Assembly: GCF_029227915.1 (NCBI RefSeq)
Contig: NC_079880.1
Location: forward strand, 12,677,501-12,741,500
Source of the DNA: Hydractinia symbiolongicarpus
Lineage: Eukaryota; Cnidaria; Hydrozoa; Anthoathecata; Hydractiniidae
Direction: 5' to 3'
Length of the DNA: 64,000 bases
The translations under genes were made by a program, and so were the position numbers. Every line of letters starts with the position of its first letter. The first letter of the stretch is position 1. The notes under the pieces are model-generated. The model ran no database searches. It saw only the letters and a list, made by a program, of their open reading frames with translations, and had not been told where the DNA came from. Below are positions 31,382 through 42,295 of the stretch, piece by piece.

Positions 31382-32107
31382 TCTATATAATAATACGCCA
31401 GTTCCGTGTCTCTGTGACAGGTAAAGTGGATGTCTTCATTTTCCTTTGATATTGCCGAAAAATGCATGTCTAATATGGTAAATATTCAGACATTACGGCG
31501 CGACGTCAATAACACCACTTTAACGTCAATATCCTATATTAAATTAATGAAGCCATTACAGTGCACCTAAAACTTTGAGGCTAAATAACTTGGAAACGAG
31601 TTGGTGACGTCAATGATTTTTTACCGCGTGGGTAACTAGGGACCACCTTGGACCAATTTGGGTAAGTTTCCCAAACCTGGGTCGCCGAATCCGTTTTGGA
31701 ATGGACGGGTTGATGACGTCATCAAAAAATCTTTAAACCCTAATATCTCTGCAACCGTTTGTCAAAGATATATGATCCTATACATTTTCTTGATCATCGT
31801 TTCAAGGTCTATACGATGAAGGTAACAGGAATATAAATTTCTGAAAAAAATTTTTTGCGTTTTAACGGGCCATTGCTGACGTCAGCAAAATTTTAAAACC
31901 CTTTTATGTCTTTTGTTGTTCGTAGAAAAGTTATGATCCTATATTATTTTGATCAGCGTTTCAACCTCTACACGTTACAGGCAACGAATAAACTAAATTT
32001 CGCCAATTTTTTTTTTTTTTTTGGATTTGCAATGCTGACGACAGCAAACCAACATTTTCAATGTCCTATTGCCTAAGTGGATTTCTCCACGGGTCTTTAT
32101 CGACTAG
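31382..32107 (+). mobile_element. Helitron H3 (726 bp)
   Basis: TCTATATAATAATACGCC start directly after the H2 CTAG, hairpin GTGGATTTCTCCAC and CTAG at 32104-32107. Internal landmarks in order are a GCGACGTCAATAAC block, TGAAGCCATTACAGTGCAC, GGTAACTAGGGACCACC, GATGACGTCATC and two GCTGACG-AGC blocks. No ORF of interest. Confidence 0.85.
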
Positions 32108-32681
32108 TCTATATAATAATACGCCAGTTCTGTCTGTCTGTGACTTTTGCAAAGTGGATAAAATTTCTTTGATAAAGTCTATAAAACATCGTCTATAAAT
32201 TTGTTCTGTAAATTACCAAACTTTGACGTTAAAGCAATATTGACGTCAAAGGAAAGTATATTAAGATTAGTGAAGCCATTGCATTGCACTTTTAAATTTA
32301 AGGCTAAATAACTTGGAAACGGGTGGAAATAACTGACGTCATCTCCTGCGTAGGTAACTAGGGACCACCTTTGACCAATTTGGGTAAGTTTCCCAAACCT
32401 GGGTCCCTGAATCCGTTTCGGGAATGGACGGGTTGATGACGTCATCAAAAAACCTTCAAACCCTAATATCTCTGCAACCGTTTGTCAAAAATACACGATC
32501 CTATACATTTTCTTGATCAGCGTTTCAAGATCTATACGATGAAGGCAACAGGCATACACATTTCTGAAAAAAAAGTTTTGTGTTCTGACATGTCTCTGCT
32601 GACGTCATCAAAATTTAATTGACGGTTATTTTTCTCTGTTATCCTGCCTAAGTGGATTTTTCCACGGGCCTTATCGACTAG
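32108..32681 (+). mobile_element. Helitron H4 (574 bp)
   Basis: Starts TCTATATAATAATACGCC after the H3 CTAG and ends with hairpin GTGGA-TTTT-TCCAC and CTAG at 32678-32681. It is a shorter variant: the second GATCC-ATTAC block of H3 is missing, and the 5' part has AAATTTCTTTGATAAAG instead of the longer form. Confidence 0.85.
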
Positions 32682-33261
32682 TCTATATAATAATACGCCA
32701 GTTCTGTCTGTGACTTTTGCAAAGTGGATAAAATTTCTTTGATAAAGTCTATAAAACATCGCCTATAAATTTGTTCTGTAAATTAGCAAACTTTGACGTT
32801 AAAGCAATATTGACGTCAAAGGAAAGTATATTAAGATTAGTGAAGCCATTGCATTGCACTTTTAAATTTAAGGCTTAATAACTTGGAAACAGGTGGACAT
32901 AACTGACGTCATCTCCTGCGTGGGTAACTAGGGACTACCTGGGACCAATTTGGGTCAGTTTTCCAAACCTGGGTCACCAAATCCGTTTCGGAATGGACGG
33001 GTTAATGACGTCATAAAAAAACCTTTAAACCCTAATATCTCTGCATCCGTTTGTCACAAGTACACGATCCTATACATTTTCTTGATCAGCGTTTCAAGAT
33101 CTATACGATAGAGGCAACAGGTATACAAATTTCTAAAAAAAATTTATCGGTTTTGACGGGGCCATTGCTGACGTCAGCAAAATCTTTAAATTCTTATATC
33201 TCATTAACATCAAAATTTTTATCCTGCTTTAGTGGATTTTTCCACGGGCTTTATCGACTAG
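32682..33261 (+). mobile_element. Helitron H5 (580 bp), right end of array
   Basis: Same subfamily as H4 (shared 5' half, AACATCG-CTATAAATTTG). It ends with hairpin GTGGATTTTTCCAC and CTAG at 33258-33261, followed by T33262, which resumes the interrupted target. Confidence 0.85.
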
Positions 33262-33323
33262 TATAATAATAAAATAATAAAAAAATAAAACTACATGAAA
33301 ATGCATGAAAAAAATCAAACATA
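33262..33323. repeat. Target remnant and junction to Polinton copy B
   Basis: The first 60 bases after the Helitron array continue the target block seen at 54039 and 56241 (TATAATAATAAAAT... to AATCAAACATA). Then, at a TA dinucleotide shared by both sides (about 33322), the sequence switches into the Polinton HNH gene at its second dozen codons. About 1 kb of block, the RT scrap and the whole capsid half of the unit are therefore missing between copies A and B. Confidence 0.75.
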
Positions 33324-33961
33324 AATTGCAAAAAACGTTTTGGCCTTGAATGCATTTAGGGTGATGACAAATGGTCAAACTACAAATACATGCATCGGAT
33401 GCCTGGATACGGCGAAACAGCAGCGTGCCAAAAATAAGTGCCCCTATCGAAGACAGAGATCCAAGTGTAAGGAGCGTCAGGGAAGTCAAATCTGCCACCA
33501 TAAAAGGATAAGATCAATATGCAAAGAGTGTAAGGGAAGTGGGATTTGTAAACATAAAAGAATAAGATCCCAGTGTAAAGACTGCGGGGGTAGAAGTTTA
33601 TGCCACCATGAAAAAAGGAGAGCAATATGCCTCGTGTGTAAACCTACTGGACATATCGCCTCCGTTGTACGATGTAGAACCCACAAGGCTCAAAAGGGAA
33701 ACAAGGAGCTCAGCTTTCAGGAATATCTCGGTTGCCATATCGCTACGCTGCGGGCCCATATTGAAGCCCGGTTTTCTGAGGGTATGGCCTTGGGACAACC
33801 ATGGGGAGTGGCCTATAGATTACAAGGTACCGAATAAATATCGGGAAAACGGGGATGCTCCATCGCTTGCTGCGGTAGGTAGGAGATTGCACTACACCAA
33901 CACTTAACCTATGTGGGCAAGTGAAAATATAGCCAAGGGTAATCGATATGTCTCAGAATAA
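33322..33961 (+). pseudogene. HNH endonuclease 1, copy B
   Basis: The first codons and the upstream palindrome are cut off by the junction at 33322. The frame from 33340 is open through the zinc repeats (CHHKRIRSICKECKG, CKHKRIRSQCKDCGG) to the nuclease domain, and it keeps the 23 bp missing in A (NKELSFQEYLGC). An extra T near 33790 shifts the frame inside the HNH core, and CAA to TAA before PMW is shared with A. Some zinc Cys are changed (CKERQG for CKDCKE). Confidence 0.8.
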
Positions 33962-33967
33962 AGAGAA

Positions 33968-34363
33968 ATGGCGGCAATAGGTGTGATAGTGGCTGGGGCG
34001 GCCATAAACGCCCTTGCATTCAGCGGTTCAAATTATTAATTTTCAAAGCTCTCAGGACATGGTGAGGTAGAGCGCAGGCGTCATGACGAAGCCGTCGAAA
34101 AGTTAAATTCGGCACAGGCCCAATAAATCAGGGACAGACAAGCAACACTCTATTTTTTGCAAAGCAAAGAGAGATGCAGCTCAAAGCAGGTAAGAATTTG
34201 AGGAAACTCGATGACTCTATGTATCAGAATTACATCAACGCGAAAAAAAGCTCCTCAGTTGAAGGATTTCTACACATCCTCGAAGCAACAGCAGGATGGA
34301 GAACTAACGTTCGTCCTTGGCTCCCTATCTCTGCTAGGGTTCATTGTCTATAAATATCTGTAA
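33968..34363 (+). pseudogene. Conserved Polinton membrane protein, copy B
   Basis: Same 132-codon span and same two stops as in A (TAA after SGSNY, and TAA where A has TAG after TAQAQ). The stop after SGSNY is therefore older than the A/B split but absent from C, which groups A with B. Confidence 0.6.
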
Positions 34364-34380
34364 GAACGCGTTTTTTTAAC

Positions 34381-35369
34381 ATGTATAATAAGGACATGTC
34401 AAAAACGCACGTTGTTATCGAAGAAGAGGAGGAAAAGCTGAGCAATATCTACTATACCCCGGAACATCTGTGGGTCGGACGCAGAGCCGTCTAATTACTC
34501 GCGAAGGAGAGTGGTCTCTCAAAAAAGAAGGTAATTCATTGGTTGAGTAGGCAACTCTTATGGGTAAGACATATTCGGGACCCAAAACGTATTGACTACC
34601 CCCATTTCATCATTACAACGCCCAACGAGATGCACCAATTTGATATACTGTACATGCCTCACAACAGGGTATATGGAAACACCTATAAATACATCCTGAC
34701 AGGCGTTGACATAGCCTCAAGATATAAGGTAGCGAGGCCCCTAAGAACCAAGAAAGCTAGCGAAGTCGCCGAGATGATCAAAGATATTTACAAAGCAGGA
34801 CCCCTTCATTACTCCAAAACCTTTCAGTGCGATAATGGTTCCGAGTTCAAATCCGACGTAACGAAACTACTGGATGATAAGGGTGTTGAGATCAAGAGGG
34901 CTATCACGAAGTACCAACATACGTTCACGGCCGTCGTCGAATCTTACAACAAGATACTCGCCGAAAGACTATTTAAGCCTCAGGATGCCCAGGAGTTAGC
35001 ATCCGATGAGACTAGTACCACCTGGGTCAAACATCTGTATACCATCGTGAAAAGCCTTGGCAATACCAAGACTACCGTGATAAACATAAAACCTAACAAG
35101 GCCATTAAGCTGGATATGGTATTGCTCACGAAAAGCGAGGAGTATCCAGAAGAGAAACCCCTACCCGAGTATCTGCTGCAGCCCGGGGAAGAGCATGAAG
35201 ATCAAAAGAGACGCGCCACTGATGCCTTTTGGAGCAAGAAAACCTATAGGTTGGATCGTATAGTAGCATTTTGTCTAAGGATGGTCCTGATCGCAGCTTT
35301 GTTTCGGACGAGCTCATACTGATACCAGAGGATGTTGAAGTGCCTCCACAATATATCAAAGAGTGGTAA
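34381..35369 (+). pseudogene. Polinton DDE integrase (retroviral type)
   Basis: About 329 codons. ATG 34381; the N-terminal part has IYYTPEHLWVGRRAV. The catalytic core shows D (EMHQFDILYMP), D (FQCDNGSEF) and E (TAVVESYNKIL), the rve DDE triad. The linker has DAQEL and KPNKAIKLD. The C-terminus is a chromo-like/SH3-like beta domain (YRLDRIV, SKDGP, LILIPEDVEVPP). It would insert the element with a 6-bp duplication. Breaks: one TAA (34492-34494, shared with A) and one frameshift near 35265. It is the only copy of the core in the window: A has an 834-bp deletion and C is cut by the window end. Confidence 0.95.
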
Positions 35370-35390
35370 TATTTTTTGTGGTTTATCAAG

Positions 35391-35411
35391 GGGTGGGGTG
35401 GCACCCCACCC
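35391..35411. terminator. GC-rich perfect hairpin, copy B
   Basis: Same 10-bp stem as at 7580-7600, 21 bases after the integrase stop and about 90 bases before the end of the converging Bro-like gene. Confidence 0.5.
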
Positions 35412-35502
35412 ATTTTCGCATACAATTTTCACTTCCCTGCAGGAGCAGTAAAAATCGTGTCTGAATGAAGGTGGACAGATCTACGCACTTCCCGAATACC
35501 AC

Positions 35503-36356
35503 CTATTCCGCAAGTTCTAAGAGGCGTTCATGCGTGTAATTCTCACCAAGCCTAAAATGTCTAACCCTCTCCGGGTTCACTTCAATACATCCACGTTCCC
35601 GGAGCCAGTTGTAATGGACTATAGCATTAGAGGTATCTGCCAGTACCACGATCTCACCCTTAGGGTAATCAACAAACTTATTACGTATTTTTTGTGCTAC
35701 ATACCCCTGTTGCCCACAGATTGCAACATATGGCCAGGGATCATCATTTTTCTTTTGGATAATAACCATACTGTTATCCTTGCCAGGATCTTTGAAGTGG
35801 GTCACGGGAGTGGGGCACGGGAGTGGGGCACGGGAGTGGGGCACGGGAGTGGGGCACACGGCTTCAGATCCTCATCTCTGTCCTCAATTTCATCATTGAG
35901 GAAGGCTAGGGCATTATCCTTATCCCCAATAGCCTGACGCTGCTACTTGATTTCATCCTGTAATTTTTCCACCCCCTTCCCGGCTAGCCATTTTATCAGA
36001 CTTAGGCTTTCTCGATCTGATGGTAATTTCGAGGGCCCCGTCCAACGTGACGAAAATATCATGCCGTTTTTTAACACCTTCCGAGGTATTTGGCAACTGT
36101 AGTCGCCAACTACAGTTGTTATACCCTCTATTTCTCCTCTCGATATTGTCATATGACGTTTAATACCGTACTGCCTATCATTTGGAATACACAGGAATCT
36201 GTCTAGGTCAGTACGTTTGAAGAGGGGCTGATTCCTGCCTCCTGCGGATATTGCGTTGAATAAGACGATTTGTGAAGATATTTTCGATATAGTAATGCCT
36301 GACCGGAGGATTTTATAACGGTCAATCCAAAGTTTTCCAAGCTCCGGGACATTCAA
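35503..36356 (-). pseudogene. Bro-N-like protein, copy B
   Basis: Same domain order as in A. In this copy the coiled-coil to C-terminal join is broken by an expanded 13-bp repeat (35797-35861) and by small deletions near 35875 and 35995. The Bro-N part is frameshifted near 36090 where A is open. The C-terminal domain (PYVAICGQQGY) is open from 35859. Confidence 0.5.
35797..35861. repeat. 13-bp VNTR, five units, G-quadruplex-prone
   Basis: Five units of GTGGGGCACGGGA (first with T for G, last diverged) in B. Copy A has one and a partial unit at 7981-8003. The plus strand gives GGG-AGT-GGGG-CAC-GGG-AGT-GGGG, a textbook G-quadruplex pattern. Thirteen is not a multiple of three, so each gain shifts the reading frame of the Bro-like gene. 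Confidence 0.8.
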
Positions 36357-36963
36357 GCCTTACGTATAGACATGCATACTCGGACCTTTTCAGACATGCT
36401 TTTATATCATCCCGGTCGGGGATCATGTTGGTTTCCTCGTCTATTATTTTCATTTCTGAGCGCTCATGGGGAAACCAGAGGAAAAGCTGTTTCTTCTGCC
36501 TCCGAAGGTTCTTCGTAAGAGCACTGTAACTTTGGGTTAATAGCCATAAACTATGCTTTCTAATTCAAGCAAGGGCTGCCTTTTATCAAGGCTCTCGTCA
36601 GATATCAAATCATCAACCACGAAAAGACTATCCTCAGCAGCGAATAACGACGATAATTTCCGAATCCATTCAAACAGCTCATTTCCGGGGTCTATCAGGA
36701 ACACGTAATCATCCCTCCATAATGAGGCACTCTCTAGGTATGTCTTATTCCACCGTAGGGTAGGTAAAAGTATCACTATATTGTGATAGTGTCCCTTGTA
36801 TTCATTTTCAAGGAGGTTCAAAACACGTTGTGTCTTGCCACAAGACGTCGGGATGGTGAAGATTGCTGTATGTGGATTTCTTACGACATCCAACATTTTA
36901 TTTCAATTGCTCCACTTCCTGTCGTGAACTTTGAGGGGCAGGGCACCACAGCCCTAACATATC
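36353..36963 (-). pseudogene. Packaging ATPase, copy B
   Basis: The frame is open from ATG 36896 (MLDVVRNPHTAIF) through Walker A (IPTSCGKT) and Walker B (LFVVDD) to SLDKRQPLLEL, then broken by the same deletion as in A. The C-terminal LTQSYSAL, LRRQKKQLFLWFP and final SIRKA-stop block continue in another frame. Codons upstream of 36896 (LPLKVHDRKWSN) are separated by a TGA. Its Walker region is better preserved than in A (no one-base deletion). Confidence 0.85.
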
Positions 36964-37017
36964 AATACACCCCCATCATTGTTTTCCAATTATCCCCGAC
37001 AGACATGCCATTTATTA

Positions 37018-37371
37018 TCACTGCAATTTGAAAATATCGATATTTGGTTGGGTTCTACCATGGTGAGGCTCCGGATTAGCCACCGGCTTGTTGGGCTCAT
37101 TTTTACCCCTTCCAAACAAATGCCAAAGGCCTACTCCTATGGCAATCACGGCAAAACTCCCGATTCCATAAAGATATACATTCGTTGACTTGCTGGAACC
37201 TGTCACAGGTTCTTTATCATCATGCCAAGGTTCTTTGCCCACGTTCTTCTGTAGGTTAGCCTTGTTCTTCTGGTTCCATTCCGCAAGTCTTTTACCTGCA
37301 ACAACACGACCCTCATTCTTCGGTGGTTTTGTTAGAACCCTCTCCTCTTGCTTTTGTTCCTCTTCACTCGT
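37018..37371 (-). CDS. Basic/membrane protein, copy B (open)
   Basis: Open from the overlap with the next gene to TAA/stop at 37018: acidic start SEEEQKQEE, VLTKPPK, AGKRLAEWNQKNKAN, one transmembrane segment (YLYGIGSFAVIAIGVGLW), then a Pro-rich tail. It has no ATG at the upstream end (ACG at 37369-37371), so either the start was lost or a non-AUG or downstream start is used. Copy A has a stop in the middle. Confidence 0.5.
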   Translation of the reverse strand, partial: TSEEEQKQEERVLTKPPKNEGRVVAGKRLAEWNQKNKANLQKNVGKEPWHDDKEPVTGSSKSTNVYLYGIGSFAVIAIGVGLWHLFGRGKNEPNKPVANPEPHHGRTQPNIDIFKLQ

Positions 37372-37957
37372 TTATCTTATAGGTCTCCGTCTCCTCCACC
37401 TTCTTCTCCGCATCCTTCTGTTTGGTACTGTTATGTCGGGCTGTATGCCCAGCAATTAAAATAGGCGCAAGACACTTACCGAATGTACGGTAGAACAGTA
37501 TTCCCAAGTCCGCGAAGGAGTCTTTAAAAATAGGGTCATTATTGATGTCATTTTTCAGGGCATCAACGCTATCCCAATTTACAAAATTGTTAACCAGGTT
37601 GGCATATAGGGAGACAACATGGGTAGCCAGCGCCCTTGACGTCTTCTCCCCTTTTTCTTGAACCTCACGTTGTACGTACTCGGCATGTACTTTTTCTACC
37701 ACCTCATCGGGGGCCTTGTCAATGAACCCTTCCGTACATTTCCTGGGTAGGAGATGTCCTTTGCCCTTACGCAGGGCTTCTTTCAAAGCTTGGCGTTGAT
37801 CAGCGGCCTTCTCGATATTTTCAAAAGATTTTGCAGAGCCTGTGTCGAATACCTGTGCGATATCAGACATCTTCTTTATTGTATATTGAAATTTTAGATA
37901 GAATAGTAGTATTATCACATAGGGTAGAATTACCGCAATATACAAACACACTTCCAT
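37364..37957 (-). CDS. Membrane-anchored Polinton protein, 197 aa, copy B (intact)
   Basis: Full-length with ATG 37957; residue changes against A are few (for example NWDSVDALK for NWDSVEALK, ending AEKKVEETETYKINE in both). Its TGA overlaps the next gene by about 8 bases. Two intact copies in otherwise decayed elements may mean recent duplication rather than selection. Confidence 0.65.
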   Translation of the reverse strand: MEVCLYIAVILPYVIILLFYLKFQYTIKKMSDIAQVFDTGSAKSFENIEKAADQRQALKEALRKGKGHLLPRKCTEGFIDKAPDEVVEKVHAEYVQREVQEKGEKTSRALATHVVSLYANLVNNFVNWDSVDALKNDINNDPIFKDSFADLGILFYRTFGKCLAPILIAGHTARHNSTKQKDAEKKVEETETYKINE

Positions 37958-38027
37958 TTATAGCAAGTGTGTTTGATCAACCGCACCAGGCTACATTCTA
38001 CTCGGAAATATAATGATGGCCCTTTGT

Positions 38028-38498
38028 TTAGTTATCTAAAACCCACATGGGCTGCATGTTAGTGTAGTGCAGTCTTTTCAATTGTTCTTCCTTGCTAGGA
38101 TATTCTCCATTCTCCCTATGCTTTAGTGGTACCTTGTGATCAAACTGCCACTGCCTTCGGTTTCCCCAGTTCATATCGCCTTTAAAATGGGCCTGGATGT
38201 GCTTCATGAAAGTTACAGTATCGCACCCTATATATTCTGTGGAGGCAATCTCTGTATCATAAGTTAGGGCATTACGAATCCTGGCTAGAATTAAGCTATA
38301 CTGAAGAGCAGGGCGATCGCATGTTGGACATTGGCGTCTTCATTTTTTATGTGGGCACTTGGCACGTTCCTGCGACAACTTATTACTATTGCGACATTTG
38401 ATGCATTGCCTTGTTCGTTGTCTGTTACGTTGGATCACCCCGAAGTTGCATAGTTGTAGAGTTTCCTTACAGTTTGTGCATTTCCTGGTTCCCTCCAT
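38028..38498 (-). pseudogene. HNH endonuclease 2, copy B (one nonsense)
   Basis: Identical layout to 10881-11351. A single CGA to TGA change in the CPHKK...RRQC repeat (about 38340) stops translation at about residue 54, before the nuclease domain. The change is a C-to-T at a CpG, typical of methylation decay. Confidence 0.8.
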
Positions 38499-38502
38499 AT
38501 TG

Positions 38503-38534
38503 ATTTGTATTTGCCCCCGGGTGCAAATACAAAT
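38503..38534. promoter_or_regulatory. Palindrome upstream of HNH 2, copy B
   Basis: Identical to 11356-11387: perfect 12-bp arms, CCCCGGGT centre, 4 bases from the ATG. Confidence 0.65.
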
Positions 38535-38546
38535 TGTGGTCTATAC

Positions 38547-39038
38547 CTACCATGCGCCCGCAACAACAACAGCGATCGTTGCCATTTTTTGTTTACTCTT
38601 CTTGCAGTCTTTGCATCGAGGCTTTATCCTTTCATGAGGGCATATTTGACTTCCCCCGCACTCTTTACAGATGGATCTCCTCCTTTCATGCTGGCACAGA
38701 GACCGATAACATGGGTGGATAGTGCCCTTGGCCGTCTTCTCCACTTTTTCCTGAAGCTCGCGTTGTATGTAATCGGTATGGACTTTGTCGATGGCCTCAT
38801 CAGGGGCCTTGTAAACAAACCTCTCGGTACACTTCTTTGGCAAAAGGTCCCCTTTACCTTTGCGTAAAGCCTCCTTTAAAATTTGACGTTTATCGATGGG
38901 CTTTTCAATACTTTCAAATTCTGCAGAGGCATTGTTGAATACTTGTGCAATGTCGAACATTCCTTTTATTATACGTCGATATCTGAGCAAGAAAAATGCG
39001 ATCAGGGCATAGGGCATGAGTATGGCTATTACAGACAT
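38547..39038 (-). pseudogene. Membrane paralogue fused to zinc repeats, copy B
   Basis: A one-base insertion after the KVEKTA codons (about 38729) makes a single 163-codon frame: transmembrane start, DIAQVFNNASAEF, RKGKGDLLP, then LCQHERRRSICKECGG and CPHERIKPRCKDC, ending MATIAVVVAGAW. The frame fusion is an accident of the insertion, since the first half beyond the junction is read out of its paralogue's frame. Confidence 0.5.
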
Positions 39039-39047
39039 GCCTCTATT

Positions 39048-42000
39048 TTATTCCCCTGTGGATGCTAGGCGGTAGTGGCCTCTGGCAAGCGTTGTAATCT
39101 GGTCCGGTTGTACGATACGTTTATCGTCTGCCCTGTTGAGTGCCAACTTGTTCACCTCTTCGGTATAGACCTTATGGAATTTGTTTTAAATAAGCACTTG
39201 GCCTTTGTAGATGTCAAAGCCCTCTTCCAGACACCGCTTGCAATCATCGAAGGTTATCGACTTCTTGGTTACGCATCTTTTGACGCCCTTCGCTTTCCTG
39301 TCACCGCCATCTTTGGTAAGTCTCTTATAGGCATAGAGTTTGGCTCTAAGGGTGACGTACTCTGTCATGATTTTGCCGCCTAATTCATCCTTCATCAAAC
39401 CTACCACCTTCTAGTTCTTCCCTATAGGGAGAGGCCTTCCTTAATTGATATCAAAAGCACTTGTATCGAAGCGTGCCTCAACATCGTTTCCAATATCCTC
39501 ATAAAAGTCGTGGGTTCGTATATGGTACACAAAGCTGTCCGTATCCATGTAACAGATCCGCAGCTTGCTACCGTACTTAACCTGCATGTAGTTATAATGG
39601 AATTCATACATCACCTTTTTTGACATGTCCAATATAGTCTGGCCTATATATACAGGCTTATTCATCTTGACGTCGGTCTTGCCCATTTCAACACCTATCA
39701 GATGCACCCTGAACCTGCTACCACCCTTGAAATTTGGTTTCATTGCAAGCTTCATATATTTGTCCTCATTGGTGACCAGCTGGATGTTGCGGTGGTTCCG
39801 GATATTCTCCATCGTTTTGCCGAAGACGCTGAAATTTATCAGCTTATAAAAATCTTTTTCAAACTCGTTCTTCGCGTTCGTTCTCAAATTTGTGTTGTGA
39901 TCGATGTACCCTTTCAACCATGCCTTCTGATTGAATCGGATAACCCTTTGTACTTTCTTGAGCTCAAGCCCGTGCTTTAGAGCCTCGTGAAGTGCCCTAA
40001 TATGTACCACATATTTCCGCCTGTCCTCCAAATTCGGTACTAATTTCTCGACCTTGTGGACTGTCCTGTGTTCAGGCAGGAACGGCAGCTCATTATGTTT
40101 ATCGTGTAACTTTTTAGTGTAATCGATATCTGCCTCTGATATGTACCCATGCTTGTTGTCATCAACGGGCTTTCCGATCCGCCTTTTAGTGAATGCATCA
40201 ACATTTCGCACACATTTAAAGCCATCTGTTGGGAGATCCTGTCGCATCGCCCAGCCATATAGATCATTGGCGTCCAGATATTGGAGGTAGGAGGACTCCT
40301 CATTGGGGTTATACTGCTCTCCCATGCACTTGTTATTGGCTTTGGCATACCGGTGTACGGCCTGAGTTATACCTCCTCGGATACCTTTTTCGAACATCAG
40401 GACCATGTCGGGATCGGTGAGAAGCTCTAGCGTTATACCCGTAAATTTCAGGGCTGCCTTCCCGGCCAACCCGGGTGCAGAGTAGAATAGCAGCTAATAG
40501 CAGGACGTCTGTTGTCAGGTACACATCCTGGTAGTCTCCCATGGTAACATCATCACTCCCTGGGGTAATACAATTCCATACCATTTTCGCGTATTGATTA
40601 TCCTCATCGCTTATCCCATCCATATTAAGCTTGCTGTAGAAGGCCTCCTTGAGAGGTAACTCTGTCTCCTCAAATCGCTGCCATCCATCCATGTATTCAT
40701 AGGGGTACATGCCCTTTCTGCACATGAGCTTAAACAAGTCATTCTTGGTGAAAAACCAACGAAGATTTTTACACTGGTCATCGCTGAGGTTGCTTGCCAA
40801 TTTGTTTAGTGATGATGGCATGAATCGGCAACTATCGATAAACCGTATAACCGACACCCAATGTCCTGAGTGTCGTACTTCTCGCTGAATTCCCGTATGA
40901 AGAGATAGGCACCCCGAAAGGTTATGAAAGATCACTGGGATATGGCCGGCTATCTTGTATTTGAGGTTGCATATTGCGTGCGCTGCGCCTCTATACAGAC
41001 TTGTATAGTGGCAGTGATCCCTGACTTTACGGTTATTCTCATAATTATCAAAGGGTTTTAGGCAGATATGGCAGTGCGTGTCCTCGTCATGTTTCCTTTT
41101 AGGTCCTTCGTTAGTTTGGTCATGGGCTGCTGGGGGTATGTATTATAACGTCTTTTCACCTCATTCTCTGGGTGGTTTACGAAGCGGGTGACGCTGTCCT
41201 CACCCCTATATATCCCTTTTATAGGATCCAGTACATCTCCATAAGCAAAGGTACTATAGGTGCACCAGCCGGATGGTACATGCTTGCTTAGCCTTTCCGT
41301 CTTGGTATCCCTTGCATCTTCTACCGGGACTAGCAGACTCTCGAAGTCTGCATACATGGCAAAGGATACCTTGAATTGCTGTTGGCCATCCCTATAATAT
41401 AGCCACTTTTTAGCCTCATTTGGCATTGTGATCTTGACTGCCTCGTGATCGATGCAGTACCTATAGTGCTTGTCCCTCGATTCAGCCGTGGGAAAACCCT
41501 GTTGACATGAAAGGCAGAAGTGCATTGGGTTCCTATTCTTTGAAGTCTCCTTACCCAGGAGCCTGGACAGACTTTTGACTGCCGTATAGTGGGTCTTTTT
41601 ATCATTGGTGATCAGCAATAGGGTCACCACCTTGGTACGCCCGTTATGTACTGATCGACGTAGGATGTTGATTCTCTTTCCATCTATATACAGAACATTC
41701 ACCACAATGTCGGGGTTATTCGCCTCAAATTTGTATATGGATTTGATACTTGTTGGGAACTCCCTACCATCCCAATTATAAAGGGCTACATGATGCTTCA
41801 GCTAGCTTATTCTTTGTGGATCTTTTTCAATCTCATCATGATGCAGGGATGCAGGGATGCTATAATAGCCCACTTGAAACACTCCTCATCCTCATTTTTT
41901 GGGTTAATAATTGCCTTCTTAGAAGCTACCCATTTTGGTAGTTCAACATACGGTGAACCTCTCGTTAACCGTAGAGTATGGAAGTCTACATCAAGATATA

Positions 42001-42178
42001 GGATTTTAGATATTGTAAAGTCACTTCGGGGCAGTGCCAGATTTTCCAAACCTGTTTTAATTTGGGCAAACATCCTATCCAGCACATCGTCCACGCCGCT
42101 ACGAATGACATATGTAAAGCGAGCCAGCCCGCCTAGGCGAGATGAAATTAACAATAGATTTAAAAAAATTCTCAGCAA
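39048..42178 (-). pseudogene. polB: Protein-primed family B DNA polymerase, copy B
   Basis: Best-preserved polymerase. One open block (39441-40469) carries motif A (YLDANDLYGWAM, near 40270), motif B (NFSVFGKTMEN, near 39835) and motif C (YMDTDS, near 39540). Another (40333-40935) carries Exo III, and 41058-41705 carries the zinc finger and Exo I (YADFESLL, near 41340). 41807-42178 is the N-terminus. The 8-bp duplication (41841-41856) and the late TAA are shared with A, while the 16-bp deletion and the two TAG codons of A are absent. The N-terminal codons run into the GC-rich repeat, so the true start is lost. Confidence 0.95.
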
Positions 42179-42295
42179 TTATTTAAAGTTTGAAATATAT
42201 TCTTTTGTCTTCATTGTTTATGAAACTTTTGTGAAATGTAAACAACTTTTCCATCCCGGCTGGCCGAGATGTAAAAAACTTCATATGAACACGAG

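Noticed and set aside
30800-33261. Simple satellite DNA or CRISPR-like array
   Set aside because: Units have defined Helitron ends (TC start, hairpin, CTAG), vary in length, and have no short spacer pattern.
25157-33261. Hammerhead ribozyme in the repeat units (Penelope/retrozyme idea)
   Set aside because: No CUGANGA...GAAA core seen on either strand; the conserved hairpin fits a Helitron terminator.
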